From positions 1 through 64,000 of the forward strand of contig JANJUB010000169.1 of the NCBI GenBank assembly GCA_024710805.1: a stretch of 64,000 bases of DNA, read 5' to 3'. Origin of the DNA: Fimbriimonadaceae bacterium (lineage in GTDB: Bacteria; Armatimonadota; Fimbriimonadia; Fimbriimonadales; Fimbriimonadaceae). A program made the translations under genes and the position numbers. Numbering within the stretch: the first letter of the stretch is position 1; each line of letters begins with the position of its first letter. The notes beneath the pieces are model-generated. The model ran no database searches, was not told where the DNA came from, and was given only the letters and a program-made list of their open reading frames with translations. This document shows positions 1-9,210 of the stretch, piece after piece.

Positions 1-1
1 G

Positions 2-175
2 ACGCTCGAGTACGATGCGTACAACTGGAACTTCGGCGTCGCCTACCGTCTGGGTGCCCTGCGGCGGATCAGCGAAGAAACCTACGACAAGCCCGCGCGA
101 ACCGCGGACGCCCATGCCTTTGTCGGTCTAGTCAGAGGCAAGCTCCTCTTCTGGGGACTCAACATCACCTTCTGA
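2..175 (+). CDS. C-terminal part of a CDS entering from the left edge; ends ...GKLLFWGLNITF*, possibly outer-membrane/surface protein
   Basis: Open frame from base 2 to TGA at 173-175 with aromatic C-terminus; overlaps the convergent gene on the minus strand. Confidence 0.5.
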   Translation, partial: TLEYDAYNWNFGVAYRLGALRRISEETYDKPARTADAHAFVGLVRGKLLFWGLNITF

Positions 176-562
176 GTCTGATAGGCCGGCCCACCAGTTC
201 AAAATGTTGGTCCACACGAGGCAAGCCCACCCCGCGATAAAGGCCACCCCGCCGATTGGCGTGATCATGCCGAATCGGGGCTCCCAGAACACCACCAGCG
301 CATAAAGGCTGCCGGAAAACAAGAAGACTCCGATCGAGAAGCACCAGCCCGCGGCATTGAGCCCGCGGGATTCGCCCGCGACCCGTATCCAAACCGCCAC
401 GATCAGCAGAGCTAAGGCATGGATCGCCTGATACTGAACCCCGGTTTGAAAGACCGCAAGCTGTTCTGAAGAAACCCGACCGCGCAACGCATGGGCACCG
501 AACGCGCCCAAGGCCACGGCAAGCATGCCGAAAACCGAGCCGAGCGTCGCCCAGCCGCTCAC
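128..562 (-). CDS. DUF423 family small membrane protein
   Basis: Multi-TM ORF with 'LGAFGAHALR' and 'GSLYALVV...ITPIGGVAFIAGW' motifs typical of DUF423/YgdD. Confidence 0.85.
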   Translation of the reverse strand: MSGWATLGSVFGMLAVALGAFGAHALRGRVSSEQLAVFQTGVQYQAIHALALLIVAVWIRVAGESRGLNAAGWCFSIGVFLFSGSLYALVVFWEPRFGMITPIGGVAFIAGWACLVWTNILNWWAGLSDSEGDVESPEEELASD

Positions 563-1329
563 GGCTTGGCTTCCTCAGGGGGAGCCGGATAGTTGTGCTT
601 AAGGGCGACCGGAGCTTCAGCCGCTCCTTTCTTCATGCGCAGGTTGAGCATTTCGACCAGCAGCGAAAAGGCCATCGCGAAATAGGTGTAGCCCTTGGGA
701 ATGTGCTGTCCGGCACCTTCCGCGATCAGGTTTGCACCGATCAGCACGAGGAACGCAAGCGCGAGCATCTTGACCGTCGGATGCTTCTCGACAAAGTCGC
801 TGAGCTTGCCGACGAAGATCAGCATGAAGATCACCGACACGATCACCGCTGCGACCATCACCTCGATGTACTTGACCATGCCCACTGCCGTAATCACCGA
901 GTCGATGGAGAAGACCAAGTCGATGACGAGAATCTGAGCGACCACCGCGGACATCGTCACCGTCTTGCCGATATTCGCCGTGGCATGATGCTCTACTCCC
1001 TCTAGCTTGTTGTGGATCTCCATGGTTGCCTTGCCGATGAGGAACGCGCCACCGAGCAACAGCACGAGGTCACGGCCAGACACCCCATGGCCCATGATCG
1101 AGAAGAGGTCGCTGCTCATCTTCATGATCAAGCCGATCGAGAAGAGAAAGAGAATTCTCGTGACCACGGCCAAGCCCAAGCCGAGCTGGCGGGCTTTGGC
1201 CCGCTGCTCCGGCGGAAGCTTCCCCGCGAGAATCGAAATGAAGACGATGTTGTCGATGCCAAGCACGATTTCCAGCGCGGCGAGGCTGAGAAAGCCGATC
1301 CAAACTTGGGGGTCGCGCAGCAGTTCCAT
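559..1329 (-). CDS. TerC family integral membrane protein
   Basis: 'ALEIVLGIDNIVFISI' and 'DLVFSIDSVITAVGM' TerC motifs. Confidence 0.9.
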   Translation of the reverse strand: MELLRDPQVWIGFLSLAALEIVLGIDNIVFISILAGKLPPEQRAKARQLGLGLAVVTRILFLFSIGLIMKMSSDLFSIMGHGVSGRDLVLLLGGAFLIGKATMEIHNKLEGVEHHATANIGKTVTMSAVVAQILVIDLVFSIDSVITAVGMVKYIEVMVAAVIVSVIFMLIFVGKLSDFVEKHPTVKMLALAFLVLIGANLIAEGAGQHIPKGYTYFAMAFSLLVEMLNLRMKKGAAEAPVALKHNYPAPPEEAKP

Positions 1330-1503
1330 GATGTCGGCGCGAAGAATACCGAGAACCCGTCACTCTCAACCTAGCGCCGTTTGGGCGGGTAGGCTTTCCG
1401 GCCTAGACACGTTCGGCGTGAGATAGACGTCGTAACGATAGGGAAGTGGCGGCGTCAGATGGGTGAACTCCAAAGAAACAACACTGAGGAGGGAGAAAGC
1501 CGA

Positions 1504-2115
1504 ATGGTATCTGCAACCACTGCCCGCGCAACGATCAACCCCGGGATGACCTTAGATTCCAGCGATTACGCCCTAGTGCGGCGCGCACGGGATGGCGACT
1601 ACGAGGCCTTCGAACAACTCTTCGATCGCCATCGTCTTCTGGTTTATCGTTTTGCCTATCAGATGGTGCATCGGCGCGACGATGCCGAAGATATCGTACA
1701 GGAGGCCTTCGTCCGCGCTTACCAGAACCTGCACAAGTATCGCGACGAGGCCAAGTTCACCACTTGGCTTCTCCGGATCGTGACCAACCTTTGCACCGAT
1801 CAGGCTCGAATGCGTAACCGACGGGACGCGCTGGAGCAGCAAGAGTCGGCGGGCGCGCTCACATGGATGACGCAGATCGAAGGTCCGGATCCCGTCGAGG
1901 AACTCGAGACTGATCGGCGGCGAATTGCCCTCCGCAAGGCGCTCAATGCCTTGCCCGTCCATCATCGAACGATGATTATCCTGCGCGATCTGGAAGAAAG
2001 AGAGTATCCGGAGATCGCCCAGATTCTGGGTTGCACCGTTGGTGGAGCCAAGTTGCGGGTCCTCCGCGCTCGGCGTGCCCTGAAAGAACGAATTGCGCCG
2101 TTACTCGGCGACTAA
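1504..2115 (+). CDS. ECF RNA polymerase sigma factor
   Basis: Region 2 'YRFAYQMVHRRDDAEDIVQEAFVRAYQNL' and region 4 'LPVHHRTMIILRDLEEREYPEIAQILGCTVGGAKLRVLRARRAL'; purine-rich RBS upstream of ATG 1504. Confidence 0.93.
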   Translation: MVSATTARATINPGMTLDSSDYALVRRARDGDYEAFEQLFDRHRLLVYRFAYQMVHRRDDAEDIVQEAFVRAYQNLHKYRDEAKFTTWLLRIVTNLCTDQARMRNRRDALEQQESAGALTWMTQIEGPDPVEELETDRRRIALRKALNALPVHHRTMIILRDLEEREYPEIAQILGCTVGGAKLRVLRARRALKERIAPLLGD

Positions 2116-2119
2116 TGCC

Positions 2120-2887
2120 ATGAAGCGAAAGAACGAAGAACTATTGATCGAGTTGGCCTTCGGAGACTTGGATGCCGCCGAGGCTGAGCGCCTCCGCTCC
2201 GAGTTGGCGAACGATCCGACTCAGCAGGCAACGCTGCGATCCTACGAGGAGTTGCGCGCGTCCATCGGCGGTTTGCGAGACGTGCCTGAGATGCAGCTGA
2301 GCCGCGAGCGGCTTCGCGATGCCATCCTTGCCGGCGGCCTTCGCGAAACGCGTCGTCATGACCGATGGGCTTGGCTGGGTGCCCCGGTAGCCATCGCCGC
2401 GGTCGCGTTCGCCTTTACAATGGTTTTCCGTCAGCCGAGCATGCCTTTGCCGAGCGGCGTGGCGCTAGCCACAAACGCGGCCGAGGAGCCCTTCGCGTTG
2501 ATGGATCCGACGTTGGATCGCAACTCGGGTTCGGTCGCGGGTCTGTTTGGCAACGAGGAACTGAAGCCGCTTGCGTTCTCTGAGCGAACCGAGCCTGCGG
2601 TCGAGAAGCCGAAGATCACCGCCCCGGCGGAGAAGCGAGTGCGGGTCGCCCGAGCAGAGCCGAAGACGCAAGTCAAACCCGCTCCGGTCGTGACCGAACC
2701 AGGACCCGCCGCCGCAACCTTGGCATCGGCCAGTACGCCTCCGGCCACGGACGCGGGGGTGATGACGGCCGGCGTCGCCGAAGAATCGTCCGAGATCATT
2801 GTGCTTACCGCCGAGACCGACATCGACACGGGAGCCCGCCGAGCAACGTCTATGGAGTCATCTTCGAATGTGGTCATTGGCGGCTAG
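2120..2887 (+). CDS. putative anti-sigma factor, single TM
   Basis: Directly follows sigma gene; acidic N-terminus 'ELLIELAFGDLDAAEAERL', one TM, Pro/Ala-rich C-terminus. Confidence 0.65.
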   Translation: MKRKNEELLIELAFGDLDAAEAERLRSELANDPTQQATLRSYEELRASIGGLRDVPEMQLSRERLRDAILAGGLRETRRHDRWAWLGAPVAIAAVAFAFTMVFRQPSMPLPSGVALATNAAEEPFALMDPTLDRNSGSVAGLFGNEELKPLAFSERTEPAVEKPKITAPAEKRVRVARAEPKTQVKPAPVVTEPGPAAATLASASTPPATDAGVMTAGVAEESSEIIVLTAETDIDTGARRATSMESSSNVVIGG

Positions 2888-3893
2888 TCTTCCCTTACTC
2901 GCGATCGCCTGGTCGGGACAACAGCTCGACACGAGCGAAGCTTCGGTGCTAAAGCGCATCGAAGGTGCGCTCGTCAAGTTGTTGCAGAACAACCAAGTTG
3001 TTGGGACGGGGGTGCTGATCGATACCCACGGCCATTTCATGGCCCATCGCTCGGCCACCGGCGGACCGATGATGTTCGGACGTCTCTCCTCCGGTGAGAT
3101 CATCCAACTGAACCTTGTTTCGGTCGATGACATCACGCAGCTTGCGTTGCTCAAGGCGAGCGGTTGGGTTCCGGTAGGACGGACCCCGATTTCGGTCGCG
3201 ACTTCATCCCCGAACGTCGCTCTTCCGGGGGCCGCGTTTGCGCCCACGCGACGTGCCCAGGGTTCAGAGAACAGCCGCCTGATCATCGTTTTGCCCGATC
3301 GGGCCGTACCCGGTGAACTCGTGCGCACCGACTTGGTTGGGGTTCTGTCGCCTTCGCGGCGAGGCATGACCCTCAGTGAGATTCGGTTCGAGGCCGGCCC
3401 TTCGACCCTCGGTGGGGCGCTCGCATTTACCTACGACGGCCGGCTGATCGGCGTGCTTGGGGCAACGCTCGAAGCTCCGCCCTCTGCGTCGGCTCAGCAA
3501 TACGTTCGCAACAAGATGGCGGAGTTTGGCGCCGCACGCACCTTTGGTCCGAACTCGCTCACGATCGGCTACTCCGTATCGCCCGTGGTCGTGAATCGGG
3601 TCGTCGACGGCTTCCGTAGCCCCCAACGCATGGTCGAGCACCCGGCGTTGGGACTCATGTGCCGCGACGCGACCACCGGCGGGGCCCTGATCGACTCCGT
3701 CGTGCCGAACTCGCCTGCCGCGTTGGCGGGATTGAAGCCGGGAGATACGATCGTCGAGTTCTCGGGAGTCACGCTGGGCGACCAGTTGGATTACACCCGG
3801 GCGCTCCAGCAGAGCAACGTCGGCGAGGTCGTCACCATCAAGGTGCGGCGAGGCAACGAACTCCTAACGGTTACGGTCAAGGTCGGACGCTGA
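2868..3893 (+). CDS. HtrA/DegS-like trypsin-fold plus PDZ protein, catalytic residues apparently lost
   Basis: 'VVGTGVLIDTHGHFMAH' and C-terminal PDZ 'GALIDSVVPNSPAALAGLKPGDTIVEFSGVTLGDQLDYTRALQQ'; serine motif reads 'STLGGAL'. Confidence 0.7.
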   Translation: MWSLAASLPLLAIAWSGQQLDTSEASVLKRIEGALVKLLQNNQVVGTGVLIDTHGHFMAHRSATGGPMMFGRLSSGEIIQLNLVSVDDITQLALLKASGWVPVGRTPISVATSSPNVALPGAAFAPTRRAQGSENSRLIIVLPDRAVPGELVRTDLVGVLSPSRRGMTLSEIRFEAGPSTLGGALAFTYDGRLIGVLGATLEAPPSASAQQYVRNKMAEFGAARTFGPNSLTIGYSVSPVVVNRVVDGFRSPQRMVEHPALGLMCRDATTGGALIDSVVPNSPAALAGLKPGDTIVEFSGVTLGDQLDYTRALQQSNVGEVVTIKVRRGNELLTVTVKVGR

Positions 3894-3946
3894 CGCGCGG
3901 GTAAACTGGACGTTCCGCCACAGTTGGTGTGGCGTCGAGATGCCCC

Positions 3947-5299
3947 ATGACCGTCACTCGTGAAGATCTGAACCCCTGCACTGTCAAGCTCAACGTCGTC
4001 TGCTCGGTCGAGCAGGTAAAGGAGGGCTTCGATCGCGCTTACAAGGAAGCCTCCAAGCGCGTCCGCATCCCCGGATTCCGTCCGGGTACCGCCCCCCGCG
4101 CCGTAGTCGAGAAGAACGTCGACATCGAGTGGGTGCATGAAGCGGCCGCCGATCAGATCGTCCGCTCAACCTTGAAGAAGGCCCTGAAAGACGAGTCGAT
4201 CGAGCCGTTCGTCACTCCGCAGGTCTCGCTTGAGAAGCTTGAGAAAGACACGAGCGAGTGCGTCTACACCGCCCAGATTGGCTTGCGTCCGGTCGTCGAA
4301 CTCGGCGACTATCGCGCTCTGAGTGCCCACCGACCCGTTCAAGCGACGACCGATGAAGAAGTCGAGGAGTACGTTAACGAACTCCGCCAGAAGAAGTCCA
4401 CGCGCGAAGCGGTGACCGACCGCGGAGTCGCTGAGGGCGATGTGGCCGTGGTCAACATCAAGGTCGATGGCGAAGAGGGTGACGGCCGTACGTTCATGAC
4501 GATCGCGGGCAAGACCTTTGAGGGCCTCGACCAGATGTTGCTCGGCATGCGCGCCGAGGACATGAAGTCGGCCGATCTCGAGTTTCCGGATTCGTTCCAA
4601 GAGAAGGACTGGGCCGGTAAGAAGTTTCACTGCCAAGTAACCGTCCGCTCGGTGAGCGCGGTGAAGATGCCGTCGCTCGATGACAACTTCGCCCAAGAAT
4701 ACGGTCAGATGAACATCGGCGAACTCCGCGGACGCATCCGCGAGCTCTTCGATCGCGCCAAGAGCGAGCAGGCTCAGCAGTTGGTGAATGAGCAACTGAT
4801 GGATAACCTACTGAGCATCAGCACGATCCATGTACCGGACTCGATGTGGGAGCAGGTTGCCCAGCAGCGTCTTGAGGACGTGTTCAAGGAGCAGAAAGAA
4901 GCCGGCAAGACGATGGAGCAGTTCGCTACCGAGAACGGCATGACCGTCGAGCAGTTCGTCGAGGCCGTTCGCCGCGAGGCCAAGCTGTATGTCGAGCGCG
5001 CTCAGGCCATCCAGACCATCTTCGTGACCGAGAAGATGAAGCTCACCAACGATGATGTCAAGGCTGAACTGCTCTCGATGTCCGCAGAGTTCCGCACGAC
5101 TCCCGACGAACTTCTGGCACTCTTGAAGAAGAACGACGCGATGCAGGAACTGACCCACCGAGCGATCAACACCCGCGTGATGGACTTCTTGAACAGCCAC
5201 GCAACCATCGCGAGCGAGGCCGCTCCCGCCGCCGCCGCGCCTGCGGCCGCTAAGCCCAAGGCTCCGGCGAAGAAGAAGGCCACCAAGAAGGCGGAGTAG
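3947..5299 (+). CDS. tig: trigger factor
   Basis: 'VPGF/IPGFRPGTAPRAVVEK' ribosome-binding signature, PPIase and C-terminal domains; Ala/Lys-rich tail. Confidence 0.92.
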   Translation: MTVTREDLNPCTVKLNVVCSVEQVKEGFDRAYKEASKRVRIPGFRPGTAPRAVVEKNVDIEWVHEAAADQIVRSTLKKALKDESIEPFVTPQVSLEKLEKDTSECVYTAQIGLRPVVELGDYRALSAHRPVQATTDEEVEEYVNELRQKKSTREAVTDRGVAEGDVAVVNIKVDGEEGDGRTFMTIAGKTFEGLDQMLLGMRAEDMKSADLEFPDSFQEKDWAGKKFHCQVTVRSVSAVKMPSLDDNFAQEYGQMNIGELRGRIRELFDRAKSEQAQQLVNEQLMDNLLSISTIHVPDSMWEQVAQQRLEDVFKEQKEAGKTMEQFATENGMTVEQFVEAVRREAKLYVERAQAIQTIFVTEKMKLTNDDVKAELLSMSAEFRTTPDELLALLKKNDAMQELTHRAINTRVMDFLNSHATIASEAAPAAAAPAAAKPKAPAKKKATKKAE

Positions 5300-5308
5300 A
5301 GCCGTCCT

Positions 5309-6205
5309 ATGGCAGTCTGGGATGCCGACATCGAGATCGACGTCGGCATCGCCCATGCTGCGGTGTTAGCTCAGTTCCCCGAGTTTGCCAAGGAGCAGCC
5401 AGGAGTTCTCGGCGAGGGTTGGGACAACCTCTGCATCGTGTATCCGAGCGGCGTTGCCTTTCGGTTTCCCAGGCGCAAGTCCGCGGTTCCCCTGATTGAG
5501 GTCGAAGTGGCGGTTCTACCGCTCGTTGCGCCCTCGCTGCCGTTGCCGATCCCGGTGCCCTTCTTCGTCGGACAGCCAGGCCGCGCCTACCCGCATCCAT
5601 TCTTGGGATACCGGTTGCTTCTCGGGGAGACGATGGATCGCGCCCCCTTGAACGATCCCTCGGCCGGCGCCCAGGCCCTGGGTGCATTTCTGCGTCACCT
5701 GCACCGGCTCGACCCAAAAACACTGCCTCTGCCTGGTGACCACATTCACCGGAAGGATCCGGAGCGCATCCGTGAACGATTCTTCGAGCGATGGACCGCG
5801 ATTCCTAGTGGAGAGCAAGCGCGGTGGGGAACCGTGCTGACCGAATGGGTACATGAGACGGCAACCTTAGTCAAGCCGAGCGACAAAGCGTGCGTCGTCC
5901 ACGGCGACCTCTATCCCAGGCATGTGTTGGTGTGCGATGGACAGGTGTCAGGTGTGATCGACTGGGGTGACGTGCATCTCGGCCACCCGGCGATGGATTT
6001 GTCGCTGATGGTCACCGGGTTCAACGCGGAGCATTGGCCCGCGTTCCTGCATGCCTATGGGCTTCCGACTTCGGAGGAAGACTTGCGCCACGCGCGGCTG
6101 CGGGCGGCGATGTACGGGGCGGCACTCCTGGCGTACGGGCTGGACACGTCGGACGATGCGATTGCGGCGTGCGGACGACAAATCTTGGATCGGGTGGCCC
6201 CATAG
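5309..6205 (+). CDS. APH-family phosphotransferase
   Basis: 'VVHGDLYPRHVLVCDGQVSGVIDWGDVHLGHPAMDLS' Brenner motif and metal-binding motif. Confidence 0.85.
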   Translation: MAVWDADIEIDVGIAHAAVLAQFPEFAKEQPGVLGEGWDNLCIVYPSGVAFRFPRRKSAVPLIEVEVAVLPLVAPSLPLPIPVPFFVGQPGRAYPHPFLGYRLLLGETMDRAPLNDPSAGAQALGAFLRHLHRLDPKTLPLPGDHIHRKDPERIRERFFERWTAIPSGEQARWGTVLTEWVHETATLVKPSDKACVVHGDLYPRHVLVCDGQVSGVIDWGDVHLGHPAMDLSLMVTGFNAEHWPAFLHAYGLPTSEEDLRHARLRAAMYGAALLAYGLDTSDDAIAACGRQILDRVAP

Positions 6206-6245
6206 CGCTTCCACAGTCGTCGCTGGCTTGAGCGATTGCACGGAG

Positions 6246-6348
6246 CAGCTTCAGTCTCTTGTAGCCGCCGGATGCCATTGTGCCGGCGTAGTTGAAGGCG
6301 TAGTTCGCTTCTGCGCGGGCACGAGTGCATCCCGCGGCTACGAAGCTG
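6246..6348. repeat. long imperfect palindrome / potential structured RNA or REP-like element
   Basis: Paired segments cagcttc/gaagctg, gtagccgc/gcggctac, ggatgc/gcatcc, gtgcc/ggcac, gcgta/tgcgc, gaag(g)cg/cgcttc around a 5-nt loop. Confidence 0.75.
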
Positions 6349-6375
6349 AATCAGTTTGCTTTACGGTCAAGTGCC

Positions 6376-7362
6376 TTAGTTGTCTCCGTAACCCTGCGGA
6401 TGGCGCTCGTGCCAACGCCATGCATCCCCTACAATCGTCGCCAACTCCGGATATCGCGGCGTCCATCCCAGTTCCGACCTCGCGCGATCGGAAGAGGCGA
6501 TGAGCTGAGCGGGGTCACCAGGGCGTCGGTCCGCCTCTTGATAGGGAACCTGTTGCCCCACCACACGAGAGACCGTGTCGATCACCTCACGCACCGAAAA
6601 CCCGTGCCCATTGCCCAAGTTGAACTCTCGTGAAACGCCCCCGTCGCGCAGATACTTTGCCGCCCGAAGGTGGGCATCGGCCAAGTCCTCCACGTGGACA
6701 TAGTCGCGAACGCAGGTGCCGTCGGGCGTTGGATAGTCGGTGCCAAACACTCGAAGTTCGCCGCGTCGCCCCGTTGCGGCGGCAATCGCGAGCGGGATAA
6801 GGTGCTCTTCCGGGTGGTGATCTTCCCCGATGGTGCCATCCCGGGCCGCCCCCGCCGCGTTGAAGTACCGCAGCACCACCGCGTGCAGGCCGTAGGCATG
6901 GTCGAACGCGCTCAGCATCTGTTCGACCATGAGCTTGCTCGTCCCGTAGGGACTGGTGGGGTGCTTAGAATGCTCCTCCTCAATCGGCAAGTGCTCCGGC
7001 TCGCCGAACACCGCCGCGGTGGAGGAGAAAACAAACTGCTTGACCTTGTAGGCGCGCATCGACTCCAAGAGGGTCAGAACGCCTACGGTGTTGTTCTCGA
7101 AGTACTTGGCGGGCTCGCGAACGCTTTCGCCCACCGAGATGTGGGCGGCAAAGTGCATCACGACGTCGATGGGGTGGGTATCGAAGACCTCGTCGAGGTC
7201 CGACCGCGAGCGCAGATCGCCCACCACGAAGGGGCTGTCGCCGACGCTCGCCCGGTGGCCGCTCGACAGGTTGTCGAAGACCAAGTGGGGAAGTTGCGCC
7301 TCTCGGAGCTGCTTGACCACGTGCGACCCAATGTATCCGGCTCCACCCACGACGAGAATCAT
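6376..7362 (-). CDS. galE: UDP-glucose 4-epimerase
   Basis: 'ILVVGGAGYIGSHVVKQL', 'SPYGTSKLMVEQML' (YxxxK), 'RYFNAAGA', C-terminal 'GWTPRYPEL'. Confidence 0.93.
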   Translation of the reverse strand: MILVVGGAGYIGSHVVKQLREAQLPHLVFDNLSSGHRASVGDSPFVVGDLRSRSDLDEVFDTHPIDVVMHFAAHISVGESVREPAKYFENNTVGVLTLLESMRAYKVKQFVFSSTAAVFGEPEHLPIEEEHSKHPTSPYGTSKLMVEQMLSAFDHAYGLHAVVLRYFNAAGAARDGTIGEDHHPEEHLIPLAIAAATGRRGELRVFGTDYPTPDGTCVRDYVHVEDLADAHLRAAKYLRDGGVSREFNLGNGHGFSVREVIDTVSRVVGQQVPYQEADRRPGDPAQLIASSDRARSELGWTPRYPELATIVGDAWRWHERHPQGYGDN

Positions 7363-7376
7363 GTTCGCGAGCGTAC

Positions 7377-7901
7377 CTACTGCGGACCGACTTCGAAGCC
7401 CGGCTCGACCGCGCGTAGGGCCCGCAGCTCCTCAATGCGCTTCTGCACCAGGCGTTTGCTCATGAACATCCCGAGCCGCACTTCGTACACGCTCCTCATC
7501 CGGCGGGACGCGATCGATTGCAGGATTGCGTAGCCCAGCACTCCCCCGCAAAGCGCACCGTTGATCCCGAGCAGCACCGACGCGGCGACCACCTGCCCCG
7601 ATGACCAGCCCATGCCGTCGCCGATTCGCCGAGTCGGCTGGTAGCACAAGAAGGCGATGGCGATGCACATTCCAATCAGCCCGCAGAAGATGCCGGCTTC
7701 CTTGGCTAGCCAGCTACCTCTCGAGGTCGGATGAGCGACCATCACGATCTGAAGCAACACCATGAGCGCGTTCGCGACGCAGATATTGGAGAGTCCGAAG
7801 TAACCGTCGGACAGCGCTTGCAGGAGATCGGGGTCCAGCCGCTCCTCGCCGGGCCGGTGATACCGCGCGTATCGAACTCCGTCGGGCGGAGTGTCGCTCA
7901 T
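7377..7901 (-). CDS. hypothetical membrane protein
   Basis: Multi-TM ORF between galE and hflX on the same strand. Confidence 0.6.
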   Translation of the reverse strand: MSDTPPDGVRYARYHRPGEERLDPDLLQALSDGYFGLSNICVANALMVLLQIVMVAHPTSRGSWLAKEAGIFCGLIGMCIAIAFLCYQPTRRIGDGMGWSSGQVVAASVLLGINGALCGGVLGYAILQSIASRRMRSVYEVRLGMFMSKRLVQKRIEELRALRAVEPGFEVGPQ

Positions 7902-7916
7902 GATCGGGATTCTAGC

Positions 7917-9164
7917 CTAAACCTGCGAGGACTCTGCGGGCACGGGCCACCGTTCGAACTTCTGCCGCATCTCGTGAACGAGTTCCGCTTCGATGTAGAT
8001 GCCGTCTTCCCGATACTCCAGTTTCAGCACCCGGCCGAAGTCGTAGCACTCCTGGATCGTGCTCGACTCAGAATAGGGAACCAGCGCGACGACTCGTCCG
8101 AGCAGCGACTGCACTTGATTGACGATCGCCTGAATGAGCCCGTCCATACCCTCGCCGGTGTGAGCGCTCATGGCGATCGACCCAGGCCACAGGCGCATCG
8201 ATTCTTCTATCGCGGCCCGGGCGACGTTGTCGAGAAGGTCGATCTTGTTGAAGACGAGGATGGTCGGCTTGTCGCTGGCGCCAAGGGCTTCCAGGGTCTC
8301 GAGCACCGAGCCGTGCTGCAGGTCCCACGCCGGGTGGCTGGCGTCGATGAGCAAGATCAAGAAGTCCGCGAACACGACTTCTTCGAGCGTTGAACGAAAC
8401 GCGGCGACCAGGTTGGTCGGCAGGTTCCGAATGAAACCGACAGTATCCGTCAGGAACAGCGCATAGCCTTCGGGCAGATCGACTTTGCGCGTGGTGGGAT
8501 CGAGGGTCGCAAAGGGCATCGCGTCGGCGAGCAACTCGGTTCCAGACATCCGATTCATCAGCGTGGATTTGCCCGCGCTGGTGTATCCGACAATCGAAGC
8601 GAAGGGGAAGGGGTGCTTCCGCCGGCTCGCGCGTTGCTGGCCCCGGTGGCGCCCGACTTCCTCGATCTCCTCGTTCAGCCTAGCGATCCGGTCGCGCACC
8701 ATCCGGCGGTCGGTTTCGAGCTTCGTTTCACCCGGACCGCGCATGCCGATGCCGCCCTTCTGGCGCTCGAACTTGGTGTACACCGCCATGAGCTTGGGCA
8801 TCATGTAGCTCAGCTGGGCCAGTTCGACCTGGAGCATGCCTTCGCGCGTCTTGGCTCGCCGCGCGAAGATGTCGAGGATCAATTGGGTGCGATCGACGAC
8901 TCGCTTCTGAAACGCCTCTTCGAGATTGCGCTGCTGCATCCCGCTGATTTCAGCGTCGATGAGCACCAGATCGGCACCCGTTTCCGCAGCAAGAAGCGCG
9001 ACCTCTTGGACTTTGCCCTTACCTAGATACGTGCCTTTGTAGGGTCGATCAAGACGTTGACGGATGCTGGCGACGGGCTCGACACCCGCCGCCTCACACA
9101 ATCCTTCGAGTTCAGCTTCGACATGAGGATCCTCAGACTCATCCTCATTCACGTACACGAGCAC
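7917..9164 (-). CDS. hflX: GTPase HflX
   Basis: 'KGKVQEVALLAAETGADLVLIDAEISGMQQRNLEE', 'GPGETKLETDRR', 'VGYTSAGKSTLMN', 'DTVGFIRNLP'. Confidence 0.95.
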   Translation of the reverse strand: MLVYVNEDESEDPHVEAELEGLCEAAGVEPVASIRQRLDRPYKGTYLGKGKVQEVALLAAETGADLVLIDAEISGMQQRNLEEAFQKRVVDRTQLILDIFARRAKTREGMLQVELAQLSYMMPKLMAVYTKFERQKGGIGMRGPGETKLETDRRMVRDRIARLNEEIEEVGRHRGQQRASRRKHPFPFASIVGYTSAGKSTLMNRMSGTELLADAMPFATLDPTTRKVDLPEGYALFLTDTVGFIRNLPTNLVAAFRSTLEEVVFADFLILLIDASHPAWDLQHGSVLETLEALGASDKPTILVFNKIDLLDNVARAAIEESMRLWPGSIAMSAHTGEGMDGLIQAIVNQVQSLLGRVVALVPYSESSTIQECYDFGRVLKLEYREDGIYIEAELVHEMRQKFERWPVPAESSQV

Positions 9165-9210
9165 GGCGCGCTCGATCGGAACCTCGTGACTGACCGCGCC
9201 CTTGGCCAGC

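Noticed and set aside
7420-7668. Small minus-strand alternative ORFs inside the membrane gene near galE
   Set aside because: Out-of-frame Arg-rich shadow translations without RBS or conserved motifs.
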